Positions 16,201-25,083 of a DNA stretch of 64,000 nucleotides are shown here, piece by piece. Both the position numbers and the translations under genes were made by a program. Position 1 is the first letter of the stretch, and each line of letters begins with the position of its first letter. This DNA comes from Rhodomicrobium sp. R_RK_3. Lineage in GTDB: Bacteria > Pseudomonadota > Alphaproteobacteria > Rhizobiales > Rhodomicrobiaceae. The notes beneath the pieces are model-generated. The model saw nothing but the letters and a program-made list of their open reading frames with translations, had not been told where the DNA came from and did not search any database. The stretch is from the NCBI RefSeq assembly GCF_002198715.1, contig NZ_MWLK01000036.1, forward strand, positions 1-64,000, given 5' to 3'.

Positions 16201-16626
16201 ATGAATGACATGCATGCGCTGCCCCATGGCGATTGGGTTGCTCTCCTGCCGCTGACGGCATTGCTTCCGCATGAGGAGCACGACGCCGAGCGCGCCGGTC
16301 TTCTCTCCGCTGAGATCCAGGCCCAGGGTGTCTGGACGGAGCCCTTGCTGATCGAGCGGCGCCATTTCATCATCCTCGATGGACATCATCGGTGGGAGGC
16401 GGCCAAGCGCTTGAATCTTGCCACCGTGCCGGCCCGCATGATCGCATATGGCGATCCCCGGCTCTCGCTGACATCGTGGCGCCCCGGCGAACGCTGGACG
16501 CCGCGCGACGTCATTGCCCGCGCCCTGACCGGCAATCTGTGCCCCATCAAAACGACGCGGCACACGTTGCGCGCCGTCTCAGCCGCCCTCCCCTTCGGCC
16601 TGGCCGAGCTGAGGCGCGCTCTGTAG
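16201..16626 (+). CDS. ParB/Srx-fold protein resembling free-serine kinases (SbnI/SerK)
   Basis: 141-aa single-domain ParB-fold protein. It has the motif ILDGHHRWEAAKRL (Asp60-Gly-His-His-Arg64) and a C-terminal NLCPIKTTRH stretch, both recalled from the serine kinases SerK and SbnI. Acidic residues in LLPHEEHD (Glu25/Glu26) lie where that family has its catalytic glutamate. SbnI supplies O-phospho-L-serine to SbnA in staphyloferrin B synthesis, and here the gene stands next to an SbnA homologue, so the same partnership is inferred. It is shorter than SbnI and lacks its C-terminal regulatory domain. There is no DNA-binding HTH of chromosomal ParB and no parA. The ATG at 16201 has GGAGG 7 nt upstream; the frame extends to 16075 without support. 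Confidence 0.68.
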   Translation: MNDMHALPHGDWVALLPLTALLPHEEHDAERAGLLSAEIQAQGVWTEPLLIERRHFIILDGHHRWEAAKRLNLATVPARMIAYGDPRLSLTSWRPGERWTPRDVIARALTGNLCPIKTTRHTLRAVSAALPFGLAELRRAL

Positions 16627-16635
16627 GTCAACAGG

Positions 16636-16899
16636 TCAACGCGCCTCGAGCAACCGTTCTTCATTGGCTCTGACATGGGTGCGGAAGCGGCAGATCACGC
16701 TGCGCACCGATCCGCCGTAAGCCAGAGTGCCCAGCGCTTCAGCCACGGCGTCGCTCTTTTCGGCGACCATGCCATAGGCTTCGGACCGTGCGGCGGCGCC
16801 GCCATCCGCGAGCTTTCTCATTCTCAGGCCGATGACCGCTTGCGCCTCGATCCCGAGCAACATCGTCTGCAGCGTCAATTCGATGCAAGCCAAAAACAT
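16636..16899 (-). CDS. Small conserved alphaproteobacterial protein, function unknown
   Basis: 87-aa protein with a perfect AGGAG 6 nt before its ATG, which supports it as a real gene. The pattern (TLGIEAQ-like start TMLLGIEAQAVIGLRMRKLA, then AEALGTLAYGGS, then RTHVRANEERL) matches a widespread small rhizobial protein family of unknown role as recalled. It is predicted all-helical, amphipathic and cytosolic, with no signal peptide. It is convergent with the ParB-fold gene, with 9 nt between stop codons. No function is assigned. Confidence 0.65.
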   Translation of the reverse strand: MFLACIELTLQTMLLGIEAQAVIGLRMRKLADGGAAARSEAYGMVAEKSDAVAEALGTLAYGGSVRSVICRFRTHVRANEERLLEAR

Positions 16900-17179
16900 C
16901 TTCTTCTCCTAGGAGGCATCGAACTCACGGGCGGTCGGAGGGGTGGGCGCGGAACCCGATGCATCTGAAGCCGTCCCACGCATTAGCAACAACCTTTAGC
17001 GGTGCGCTCTGTTCCTGCGGCGCAAGAGACAGTCTTGCAGATGAATGCAATGCCGGCTGTGCAGAATCAGACAGTGCGAACGGCTACGGAATTCGCAGCG
17101 CGCGGAACAAACAGACGCCCGTCTGGCTTGTCGAAGGGAGCCGCTCGAAAACGCGGCCCCCAAAATTATGGAGAACCAG

Positions 17180-17497
17180 ATGCGCAAAATTTCATTGGGA
17201 TTGGCAGCGCTCGCTTTGACCTGTTCGGCCGGACTGGCACTTGCCCAGACCGCTGGCTCGGCGTCCGAGCCTGCCGCGGAAAAGCCAATGACGTCGAACC
17301 AGGCGGAAAAGCCCCCGCTGACCGGCGCCAATAGCTTCACCGAAGCCCAAGCCCGCGAACGCATCGCGGACGCCGGCTTCCAGGAAGTAAAGGGGCTGAA
17401 GAAGGATGACAAGGGCGTCTGGCGCGGCCAGGCGATGAAATCCGGTCAATCGGTCGAGGTCGCCCTCGATTTTCGCGGCAATGTCGTTCAGCAATAG
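17180..17497 (+). CDS. Small secreted protein with PepSY-like domain
   Basis: 105-aa protein with a clear Sec signal peptide (RKISLGLAALALTCSAGLALAQ) cleaved near residue 23. A short disordered linker follows, then a PepSY-like module (FTEAQARERIADAGF, KDDKGVWRG, ALDFRGNV). GGAG lies 6 nt before the ATG at 17180, preferred over the in-frame ATG at 17168. A periplasmic location is expected. Proteins of this kind are thought to bind or inhibit partners, but no specific role is known. The stress-protein gene 9 nt downstream is probably co-transcribed. Confidence 0.75.
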   Translation: MRKISLGLAALALTCSAGLALAQTAGSASEPAAEKPMTSNQAEKPPLTGANSFTEAQARERIADAGFQEVKGLKKDDKGVWRGQAMKSGQSVEVALDFRGNVVQQ

Positions 17498-17506
17498 GGG
17501 ACATCC

Positions 17507-18097
17507 ATGACACGCACACTCACTCACGTTTATGACGACCCGTCCGTGGCGAGCGAAGTGGTCGCCGCATTGGAGGGCGCCGGTTTCACGTCCAGCGAAA
17601 TCAGCATCGTGAAGCAGCATGACACCGAAGTCGCCACGACGGCCAGGGACGACAGCGCCCAGGACGGCGCGACGACCGGAGCCGGCATCGGCCTGGTTGC
17701 TGGTACCGGCGCCGGTTTGCTGGCGTCGCTCGGCATCATCGCCATTCCGGGCCTTGGACCGCTGGTCGCAGCGGGTGTGCTCGCCACGACGCTGGCGACT
17801 GCTGCCGCCGCGACGGTGACCGGCGGCTTGCTTGGCGCGCTCGTCGACTACGGCATTTCGCCCGAGGATGCGGAGGTTTATGCCGAGAACGTCCGGCGCG
17901 GCGGCACGCTGGTCTCGGTCCGCACCGACGAAAAGCGCGCCGATGAAGCCGAGGACATCATGCAGGAATTCGATCCGGTGGACATCTCCGCTCGCGGCGA
18001 TGCGTATCGCGGCGACGGCTGGACTCGTTACGACCCGGATGCCCCTGCCTACACGAGCAACGAGGCTCAGGCCGAGCGCAACCGCCAGCGCCTGTAA
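17507..18097 (+). CDS. General-stress-protein-17M-like protein with glycine-zipper hydrophobic core
   Basis: 196-aa protein. Residues 1-45 form an alpha/beta module like the general stress protein 17M domain (VYDDPSVASEVVAALEGAGF). A Gly/Ala-rich hydrophobic segment follows (about residues 62-120, including GAGIGLVAGTGAGLLASLG and TVTGGLLGALVDYGI) that could insert in a membrane as a glycine zipper. A second alpha/beta half (PEDAEVYAENVRRGGTLVSV) and a charged tail complete it. Such proteins are often induced by osmotic or general stress in alphaproteobacteria, but no stress promoter was identified. It follows the PepSY-like gene after 9 nt and ends at a strong terminator. Confidence 0.72.
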   Translation: MTRTLTHVYDDPSVASEVVAALEGAGFTSSEISIVKQHDTEVATTARDDSAQDGATTGAGIGLVAGTGAGLLASLGIIAIPGLGPLVAAGVLATTLATAAAATVTGGLLGALVDYGISPEDAEVYAENVRRGGTLVSVRTDEKRADEAEDIMQEFDPVDISARGDAYRGDGWTRYDPDAPAYTSNEAQAERNRQRL

Positions 18098-18119
18098 TTC
18101 AGGGCTTGCATACCTGATG

Positions 18120-18151
18120 AAGCTGGGCCCCTCGCGGGCCCAGCTTTTTTT
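18120..18151 (+). terminator. Strong Rho-independent terminator
   Basis: A perfect stem of 11 bp (AGCTGGGCCC paired with GGGCCCAGCT, extended by one A:T) with loop CTCGC is followed by seven T residues (18145-18151). It lies 22 nt after the stress-protein stop. On the other strand it lies just beyond the stop of the penicillin-binding protein but lacks a T-run there. Confidence 0.9.
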
Positions 18152-18163
18152 GCACCAAACGGT

Positions 18164-20476
18164 CTACTCGGCTTGGTCTCCCATATCGCAGCGCTGACGC
18201 GCACCGCCATCATAGGGCTGGTAGGTGCAATCCGACTCGTCGAAGGATCGGTATCGCCGTGAGCAGCGGTTGACATCGCAAGACGCGCTGCGGGCGGAGG
18301 TCGGCAGCAGATCGGCTGTCGGCTGCAGAACGTCACCACCGCTCGGCGCCATTTCGCAAAGCCGCCGGGGACCGGCATACGACCTGTAGGTGCAGTCGGA
18401 CGGATTGAACGACGAGTATCGGGCGGCGCAGGCGTCCAGATCGCATTGTGCGCGCGGAGAACTCGCCATCGAATTTCCTGCGGAACTTGTTGCCGCATTC
18501 GCATCGAAGCCGAATGGCGCATTCCCCGCAGAGAGCGCGCCGCCCGGCTTATCGAGCAGCGGAGTTGCGGCGCTTACGAAACGCTTCCAGATCTGCGCCG
18601 GCAGCGATCCGCCGGTCACGCCCTCCATCGGCGTGCGGTCGTCGTTGCCGACCCACACGCCCACCACCAGCGCCTCGTTGAATCCCACGAACCACGCGTC
18701 GCGATAGTCCTGGCTGGTCCCCGTTTTGCCGGCCGCCTCGCCGCGGTCGAGCCTGGCCGCCCGGCCGGTCCCGTGTTCGACCACTCCCCGCAGCAACTGG
18801 ATCATCTCCTCATCATGCGGCAAGGGTTGAGCCGATACGATCGGCGGCCCCAGGGAGCGCAGGCCGCTGCCCTCCTGGCCAATCGCCGTGATTCCCCAGG
18901 GTTCGATCCTCGGATGGGCGGCGCGGACCGAGGCGAAGGCGCCCGTGAGATCCAGCAAGCTGACTTCATTGGTGCCGAGCGCCATGCTGGGCACTTTCAC
19001 CAGCGGCGCGTCGAGACCAAGCTCCCGGGCGGCGGCAACCACCTCGTCGAGGCCGACCGTCTGAGCGAGGCGGATGGCGGCAGAATTGATCGATCCCGCG
19101 AAGGCGCGTGCCAGCGTCACATCGCCATATTCCTGGCCGCCGTAATTCTCCGGCTCCCACCGGCCCATTTCCACCGGCGAAGCATCGATCATGTCCTCGG
19201 GCGAATAGCCTTTACGCAAGGCGGCGTAATAGACGAACAGCTTGAAGGTCGATCCCGGCTGGCGCAGTGCGTCGGCGGCGCGGTTGAACTCGCTCTGCTC
19301 GTAATTGCGGCCGCCGACCATCGCGACAACGGCGCCGTTGGGCCGCATCGCCACCAGCGCGGCCTGCCCGGCGCCGCGGCCGCCTTCCGGGCCGGACAGC
19401 GCTTCATTCACGACCCGCTCCGCCAATTGCTGCAATCGCGGCTGCAAACTGGTGCGCACGCGGAGGGCCCGGTTGCCGGACCCGGCGATCTTGGGGACTT
19501 CATATTTGGCGATCCAATCCGCGAACCAGCTCCCCGCGCGCACTGTCCTCGGGGAAAGCCTGAGCGCCGCCGGGTGGGCTTTGGCCTCCCGCGCCGAGGC
19601 CGCATCGATGGTGCCGGTCTCCAGCATGGCGTCGATGACATTCGCCGCTCGGCGATGCGCGGCCTCGAGGTCCCGGAGCGGATTAAATTTGGAAGGCGCC
19701 TGGATCAGCCCGGCGAGCATTGCCGCTTCCGGCAAAGTCAGCTCCGAGACATTCTTGTCGAAATACATGCGCGAGGCCGCGGACATACCGTGCATGCCGG
19801 CCCCCAGATAGACCGTGTTGAGGTAGCGCGTGAGGATCGCGTCCTTCTCCAGGCGCAGTTCGAGCCAGATCGCCGTGCACGCCTCGCGAAGTTTGCGCGT
19901 CATGGTGCGCTCCGAGCCGACGATCAGCAGCTTGGCAAGCTGCTGCGTGATCGTGCTGCCCCCCTCGACGACATTCCCGGCCGTCCAGTTCGCGTAGCTC
20001 GCCCGCGCGATGCCGCGCAGATCGATGCCGTGGTGGCTGTAAAATCGCCTGTCCTCGATACTGATGACCGCGTTGATGAGGATGTCCGGAAAATCCTGCC
20101 GCCGGACGGCATCCCCGAACGAGCCGATGCGGCCGAGCGGCTCCCCATTCGCCGCCTCGACCAGCAGCGACGGCGTGCTGATCGCGCCCGGCCTCTCGAG
20201 CGGCGCGTCCCGCAGCGCCCAAAGCATGACCGTGGCGACCCCGAGGAAGAGCACGATTGCGGCAAAGAGGGCCGTCTTCATGAGGAAGACCACCGAGCGA
20301 CGCGACGGGACGAGCCAGCGCAATAGTCTGACCGTGTCGGCGGCTATCGCCGCGAAAAGCTGCCCGACGCCGCTCGTAATGCGCTGCCAGGCTTCGCGCC
20401 GCAACGCGTCGGGGTTCGTCGGAGCTTGCTGAAATTGATGTTCGCTGCGAGGAAAGTCCTGCTCCGTGCCTGCCAT
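18164..20476 (-). CDS. Class A penicillin-binding protein 1A with C-terminal BA14K-like repeats
   Basis: Bifunctional peptidoglycan synthase (770 aa). One TM helix (FLMKTALFAAIVLFLGVAT) precedes a GT51 glycosyltransferase domain with EDRRFYSHHGID and GGSTITQQLAK. The transpeptidase domain has the active serine in PGSTFKLF, the second motif SINSA, and GKTGTSQD. The tail (about the last 90 residues) holds two Cys-rich repeats, each with a CxxxxC start, an RYxSF core and a terminal Cys, closely resembling the BA14K motif. Thus the enzyme carries an extra periplasmic module. The ATG at 20476 was chosen; the frame stays open to 20695 without a better start. It faces the stress-protein operon tail to tail. 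Confidence 0.88.
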   Translation of the reverse strand: MAGTEQDFPRSEHQFQQAPTNPDALRREAWQRITSGVGQLFAAIAADTVRLLRWLVPSRRSVVFLMKTALFAAIVLFLGVATVMLWALRDAPLERPGAISTPSLLVEAANGEPLGRIGSFGDAVRRQDFPDILINAVISIEDRRFYSHHGIDLRGIARASYANWTAGNVVEGGSTITQQLAKLLIVGSERTMTRKLREACTAIWLELRLEKDAILTRYLNTVYLGAGMHGMSAASRMYFDKNVSELTLPEAAMLAGLIQAPSKFNPLRDLEAAHRRAANVIDAMLETGTIDAASAREAKAHPAALRLSPRTVRAGSWFADWIAKYEVPKIAGSGNRALRVRTSLQPRLQQLAERVVNEALSGPEGGRGAGQAALVAMRPNGAVVAMVGGRNYEQSEFNRAADALRQPGSTFKLFVYYAALRKGYSPEDMIDASPVEMGRWEPENYGGQEYGDVTLARAFAGSINSAAIRLAQTVGLDEVVAAARELGLDAPLVKVPSMALGTNEVSLLDLTGAFASVRAAHPRIEPWGITAIGQEGSGLRSLGPPIVSAQPLPHDEEMIQLLRGVVEHGTGRAARLDRGEAAGKTGTSQDYRDAWFVGFNEALVVGVWVGNDDRTPMEGVTGGSLPAQIWKRFVSAATPLLDKPGGALSAGNAPFGFDANAATSSAGNSMASSPRAQCDLDACAARYSSFNPSDCTYRSYAGPRRLCEMAPSGGDVLQPTADLLPTSARSASCDVNRCSRRYRSFDESDCTYQPYDGGARQRCDMGDQAE

Positions 20477-20718
20477 CCGATACCCCGATCGTGGATCGCG
20501 CCGCGACTGCCGCTGCTCAAATTGTGCGAAGATGATTGCGAGGGGTGAATGTCTCCAGGGAACGTTGCGTTCCAGTGCCGTTAAGCAAAATGGCGGCGCA
20601 GTAGCGCCGCCCGCACAGCCACGCGCAATTAACGGACCAATGCGAGGAGAAATTGCGAGCACATGCTCGGTCTCGGCAAGACCGGGCATGTGCAATGGTC
20701 TGGAGGCGGCCCGAAAGC

Positions 20719-21900
20719 CTAAGCTTTCGCCGTTTCAGCGCCGGTGCCCTGGACCGTCTCCACGATCAGCGTATCGACGACGGCTTGAAGCGCCTCGCGT
20801 TCATCGGCGCCAGCCTCCAGCGACGCGGCAAACACGGCAACCTGACGTTCGGCGCTCGTGCCTCGCTCCAGGATGTTGCGGCTGTGCTCGACCTCGATCC
20901 GACAGTTCAGCGCCTCGGCGTCCTCACGGATCAGGACCAGGATCTCATCGAGCAGCGAGCGGAATTCCACCAGCTCGCTCTTGCCGAAATCGACGAGCCC
21001 GTTGGTTGCGCCATAGCGCTGCGCGCGCCACCGGTTCTCCATGATCAGAAACGGCGAGTAGGATCGCCAGCGCTGGTTGCCACCGCGCAGCCGATAAAGC
21101 ATCCGGCAGATGCACAGATACATCGCCGCGATCGAAATGCCGTCCTCCAGGAACGGGCAGATGTCGGTGATGCGCATTTCCAGCGTCGGGAACCGCCATG
21201 AAGGCCGTAAATCCCACCAGATCTTGGTGCCGTCCTCGATCAGCTTCGACTTCACCAGCACATCGACGGTCCGGGCATATTCGGCGAAGCTGGCGAAATG
21301 CTCCGGCAGGCCGGTGCGCGGCAGTTCGTCGAAAATGGCGAGGCGGAAGGAGTTGAGGCCGGTCTGCCTTCCGCGCCAGAACGGCGATGAGGTCGACAGC
21401 GCCAGCAAGTGCGGCAGGAAATAGCTGGCCTGGTTCATGATGTCGATGCGGAGATCGTCATCCTCGATGCCGACGTGAACATGCATCCCGCTGATCAGCA
21501 TCCGCCGCGCGATCATTTGCAGATCGGCGACGATGACGTGGTAGCGCTCCTTGTCGGTATGCTGCTGGTCCTCCCATTCGGCGAAGGGATGGGTGGAGGC
21601 GGCGATCGGGGCGAGGCCGTAATTGGCCGCGCAATCGGCGATGGTCCGCCGTAGCCGCGCCAGATCCTCGCGCGCCTCTTTGATGGTCTTGCACACCCGC
21701 GTGCCGACCTCGATCTGCGAGCGCATGAATTCCGGCGTCACCTGGCCGCCAAACTCGGCGAGCGCGGCTTCGCAATCGCTGAACAGCTCCTTGGGAGGAT
21801 CGGCGGCCAGATCGCGGGAAACTTTGTCGACGAGGAGATATTCTTCCTCGATGCCCAGAGTAAAACTCGGTTCCCGAAGACTCATAAAGCTGTCACGCAT
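20719..21900 (-). CDS. YbdK-type carboxylate-amine ligase (GCS2 family)
   Basis: ATP-grasp-unrelated glutamate-cysteine-ligase-like enzyme (393 aa). The family opening TLGIEEEYLLVD contains the metal-binding glutamates, and HVHVGI plus RLPxTxFP-like DLRPSWRFPTLEMR match the core. YbdK homologues have weak gamma-glutamylcysteine synthetase activity in vitro, but the physiological substrate is usually unknown. The ATG at 21900 has GAGGG only 2 nt upstream, so a start at 21885 is also possible. It stands as a single gene, divergent from a 589-bp gap before the DAHP synthase. Confidence 0.85.
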   Translation of the reverse strand: MRDSFMSLREPSFTLGIEEEYLLVDKVSRDLAADPPKELFSDCEAALAEFGGQVTPEFMRSQIEVGTRVCKTIKEAREDLARLRRTIADCAANYGLAPIAASTHPFAEWEDQQHTDKERYHVIVADLQMIARRMLISGMHVHVGIEDDDLRIDIMNQASYFLPHLLALSTSSPFWRGRQTGLNSFRLAIFDELPRTGLPEHFASFAEYARTVDVLVKSKLIEDGTKIWWDLRPSWRFPTLEMRITDICPFLEDGISIAAMYLCICRMLYRLRGGNQRWRSYSPFLIMENRWRAQRYGATNGLVDFGKSELVEFRSLLDEILVLIREDAEALNCRIEVEHSRNILERGTSAERQVAVFAASLEAGADEREALQAVVDTLIVETVQGTGAETAKA

Positions 21901-22489
21901 AACCCTCTATACCCACGCCGCGCGTGAGCCACCTGTTTGAGTTTAGCTGAAAACTTCTCAAAAATCACCGGGCCCGTAAATCTCAAGCGTCGCAAGGCGG
22001 CCTCCGCCACCGGCCGAATTGATGTGCAAATCCAGTTTCTCGGCGGCCATCGCGAACGCTTTGACACAATACGAAAAAACCGCCAGGCCGTCACGGCCGC
22101 GAAGAGCCATGATATCCTCAGAACCGGCGCCGGATGGTCCATTCATGACGCAATGACAAAAATAAATGCGTGAAAGGTCACAAATAGCGACTATTCAAGC
22201 GCTCGGCGCGCCGAAGGCAAACCCGGCCTCTCGGCCCTAGATTTGCTCATCGGCCCGCGCGTCCACGAGGTGTTTAGGCGAGCCACAGCAGGGCAAAACA
22301 ATGTCGTCCCGTGAAGGAACATCGCGAACGGTCGGCGGGTTCCGCGCCCCAGCACGCGCCCGTTGACAAGCGCGCGACATCCCGTCTAGCCACATTGGCC
22401 GGCATCGCTTATAACGAGCGCAATCGGCATTGGGCGGCGGTTCTCCCGCCATGACCCATTCGCAGCACAGCCTAGTTAGGAGCCCTCCC
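21901..22489. other. Intergenic region upstream of DAHP synthase
   Basis: No convincing gene. A 62-codon frame on the minus strand (21958-22146) has no ribosome binding site. A possible sigma70 promoter for the DAHP synthase has TTGACA at 22363-22368, with a weak CTAGCC 17 bp later. No trp-type leader peptide or riboswitch was recognised. Confidence 0.4.
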
Positions 22490-23872
22490 GTGACCAGTTC
22501 GTGGAAGCCGGATAGTTGGCGCGTAAAGCCCATCGAGCAGAGCCCGGAATATCCAGACCCGGCCGCCTTGGCGTCGGTCGAGGCGGAGCTCGCGACCTTT
22601 CCGCCGCTGGTTTTTGCAGGCGAGGCGCGCGACCTGAAGCATGAGCTCGCCGAGGCGGCGCATGGCAGAGCGTTCCTGTTGCAGGGCGGAGATTGCGCCG
22701 AAAGCTTCGCCGAACATCGCGGCGACACCATCCGCGACTTCTTTCGCGTCTTCCTGCAGATGTCGGTGGCGCTGACCTATGCGGGCGGCTGCCCGGTGGT
22801 GAAGGTCGGCCGCATCGCCGGCCAGTTCGCCAAGCCGCGCTCGGGCCCGACCGAAAAGCAGGGCGACGTCGAGCTGCCGAGCTATCGCGGCGACATCGTC
22901 AACGACATCGCCTTCACGGCGCAGGCCCGCACGCCCGATCCGGTGCGCCTACTCAGCGCCTACCGGCAATCCGCCGCGACGATGAATCTGCTGCGCGCCT
23001 TCGCCCAAGGCGGTTTCGCCGATCTGGAGCGCGTGCATCAATGGACGATGGGCTTTGTCAATGACAGCCCGGCCGGTGCCCGCTACCGGGAACTGGCCGA
23101 CCGTATCAGCGACAGCCTGACCTTCATGCGCGCCTGCGGTCTGGTGCCGGAGAATCTGCGCGAGCTTCGCACCACAAATTTCTACACCAGCCATGAAGCG
23201 CTGCTGCTCGGCTATGAGCAGGCGATGGCGCGCATCGATTCCACCAGCGGCGGCTGGTACGCAACCTCGGGCCATTTCCTCTGGATCGGCGACCGCACCC
23301 GCCAGCTCGACCACGCCCATGTCGAATTCCTGCGCGGCGTGCACAATCCGATCGGGCTGAAATGCGGGCCTTCGCTGAAGCCCGACGACCTGATCCGGCT
23401 GATCGACATCCTCAACCCGAAGAACGAGCCGGGCCGGCTGACCCTGATCGCCCGCTTCGGCGCGGACAAGGTCGGCGACTACCTGCCGGCGCTGATCCGG
23501 GCGGTCGAGCGCGAGGGCAAGGTCGTCGTCTGGTCCTGCGACCCGATGCACGGCAACACCATCAAGGCGATGAGCGGCTACAAGACCCGGCCCTTCGATC
23601 TGATCCTGAAGGAGGTCGAGAGCTTCTTCGACGTCCACCGCGCCGAGGGCACCTATCCGGGCGGCCTGCATGTCGAGATGACCGGCAAGAACGTCACAGA
23701 ATGCACCGGCGGCGCGCAGCTCATCACCGACACCGACCTGTCGGACCGCTATCACACGCATTGCGATCCCCGGCTGAACGCCAGCCAGGCGCTGGAGCTT
23801 GCTTTCCTGGTGGCCGAAAGGCTGCGCCGCGACCGCACCAAGCCGCCGCTTGACGTGGCCGCCAACTCTTAG
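22490..23872 (+). CDS. Class II 3-deoxy-7-phosphoheptulonate (DAHP) synthase
   Basis: Catalyses the first step of the shikimate pathway from phosphoenolpyruvate and erythrose 4-phosphate (460 aa). Plant-like type II features are [13 protein letters not shown] at the start, [57 protein letters not shown] and [17 protein letters not shown]. The GTG at 22490 was chosen because AGGAG lies 7 nt upstream and it places the conserved SSWKPDSW near the N-terminus. An in-frame ATG at 22451 is less likely. It is monocistronic by spacing. Feedback regulation by aromatic amino acids is expected from the family but is not visible in the sequence. Confidence 0.93.
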   Translation: MTSSWKPDSWRVKPIEQSPEYPDPAALASVEAELATFPPLVFAGEARDLKHELAEAAHGRAFLLQGGDCAESFAEHRGDTIRDFFRVFLQMSVALTYAGGCPVVKVGRIAGQFAKPRSGPTEKQGDVELPSYRGDIVNDIAFTAQARTPDPVRLLSAYRQSAATMNLLRAFAQGGFADLERVHQWTMGFVNDSPAGARYRELADRISDSLTFMRACGLVPENLRELRTTNFYTSHEALLLGYEQAMARIDSTSGGWYATSGHFLWIGDRTRQLDHAHVEFLRGVHNPIGLKCGPSLKPDDLIRLIDILNPKNEPGRLTLIARFGADKVGDYLPALIRAVEREGKVVVWSCDPMHGNTIKAMSGYKTRPFDLILKEVESFFDVHRAEGTYPGGLHVEMTGKNVTECTGGAQLITDTDLSDRYHTHCDPRLNASQALELAFLVAERLRRDRTKPPLDVAANS

Positions 23873-24040
23873 ACGGAGAGCTTCTCTACGCGGGACAAAG
23901 CCCTCCCGATCAGCATTCGTTCAGTATGGACGGGTCAAGATCGAGGCGTCCCCATTGCTTGCGAGTGCCGCCTGCCTTGTGTAGGAAGGCGCTCGGCCAT
24001 TGACGGATATATTAAGAAAAATTTGAGCTGGGTGGCAGTC

Positions 24041-25057
24041 ATGGGAAGCAGCGCGCGCAAGACGACTTCAGCCTACAAGAAATTCCAGCTAAAGCCGCGA
24101 GAAATGACCAAAACGGTGCAGGAGGCGGTCGTCGAGGCCGTCACCAACCGCGCCAAGGGCGGCCTGTCCGATCCGAGCCTCAGCGTCTGGGCCGACCGCC
24201 CTGCCCCGATCGTACCCGCGCCGAAGCCCGCGACCTGGCCGATGCCGGTCACCGAATTCCGCGACGGCCAATATCTTGAGCCCGGCGACATCGTACTCTC
24301 GACACGGCTCGAAAGCTTCTTCGCTTTCCTCGTCAAGCGCTTCGACGACAGCCGCTTCGCCCATGCCGCCCTGACCTTCGTCACGCCCCGGCATTATCCG
24401 GGCGTCGACCAGAGCTATCTGATCGAGTCGACCTTCAGCGGCGTCGATCTCGGCTCGCTGTCCGAAATCCTCGCTCCGACCGCCGTGTTCAAGGACACGC
24501 GCGAAAAGCCGCGTTATCTCGTAGGCATCAAGCGGCTGGAGACGGACTGGTTCACCCCGCAAATGCGGCCGATGGTCAGCGGGCGAATGCTGCGCTTCAT
24601 CAAGGATGACGAGTATAATTTCCCGCTGCTGGTCGCGCTGGCCACCAACCGCTCGAAATTCTTCTTCCGGCTGCGCGATTCCCTGTTCGGCGGCGCCCCG
24701 ACCATTGGCGACTTCCTGAAGCGCAGCAAGAAATTCGCGCCGGTGGAATTCATCTGCTCGGGCTTTGTGCAATTCGCCTATGTCGACATGGTGCGCTCGG
24801 CAATCGAACTGGGCCTGCTGTCCGAGGACCGCGCCGAGGCGGCCCGCGACGACGTCTTCTTCGCGCCCTGGGTCTCGCCGCGCTCCTCGATGGAGGAGCT
24901 GATGGCGGTGAAACCGCTGGAGCTGGCCTCGAGCGAGCGGCTGAAGTGGAAATATCTGATCTATGACGGCCTCGTCTATCAGGTCAGCACGGAGCAGGAA
25001 GTCGGCGAGATCTACGACCGCATCAACGACAATCGCCGCGCCAACCACGCCGCCTAA
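24041..25057 (+). CDS. YiiX-like permuted NlpC/P60-superfamily protein
   Basis: 338-aa protein with a circularly permuted papain-like (YiiX/NlpC-P60) core. The catalytic histidine comes first in RFAHAALTF and the cysteine later in FICSGFVQFAY, the order expected for permuted members. The segment LEPGDIVLSTR before the histidine is the usual strand-turn. It has an N-terminal extension of about 75 residues, basic then Pro-rich, and no signal peptide, so a cytosolic amidase or thioesterase-like role is possible. The substrate is unknown. The ATG at 24041 has a weak GGTGG upstream; a TTG at 24023 is an alternative. A cupin gene follows after 26 nt. Confidence 0.65.
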   Translation: MGSSARKTTSAYKKFQLKPREMTKTVQEAVVEAVTNRAKGGLSDPSLSVWADRPAPIVPAPKPATWPMPVTEFRDGQYLEPGDIVLSTRLESFFAFLVKRFDDSRFAHAALTFVTPRHYPGVDQSYLIESTFSGVDLGSLSEILAPTAVFKDTREKPRYLVGIKRLETDWFTPQMRPMVSGRMLRFIKDDEYNFPLLVALATNRSKFFFRLRDSLFGGAPTIGDFLKRSKKFAPVEFICSGFVQFAYVDMVRSAIELGLLSEDRAEAARDDVFFAPWVSPRSSMEELMAVKPLELASSERLKWKYLIYDGLVYQVSTEQEVGEIYDRINDNRRANHAA

Positions 25058-25083
25058 GGCCGATCGTCACGATTGGGGGAACT

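Noticed and set aside
16201-16626. Chromosome-partitioning ParB
   Set aside because: The protein is only the small ParB-fold domain without the HTH and dimerisation parts. No parA or parS is nearby, and the motifs fit serine kinases better.
21958-22146. 62-codon minus-strand frame before the DAHP synthase
   Set aside because: The upstream sequence has no Shine-Dalgarno match and the product has no recognised motif. It may be real but cannot be supported.
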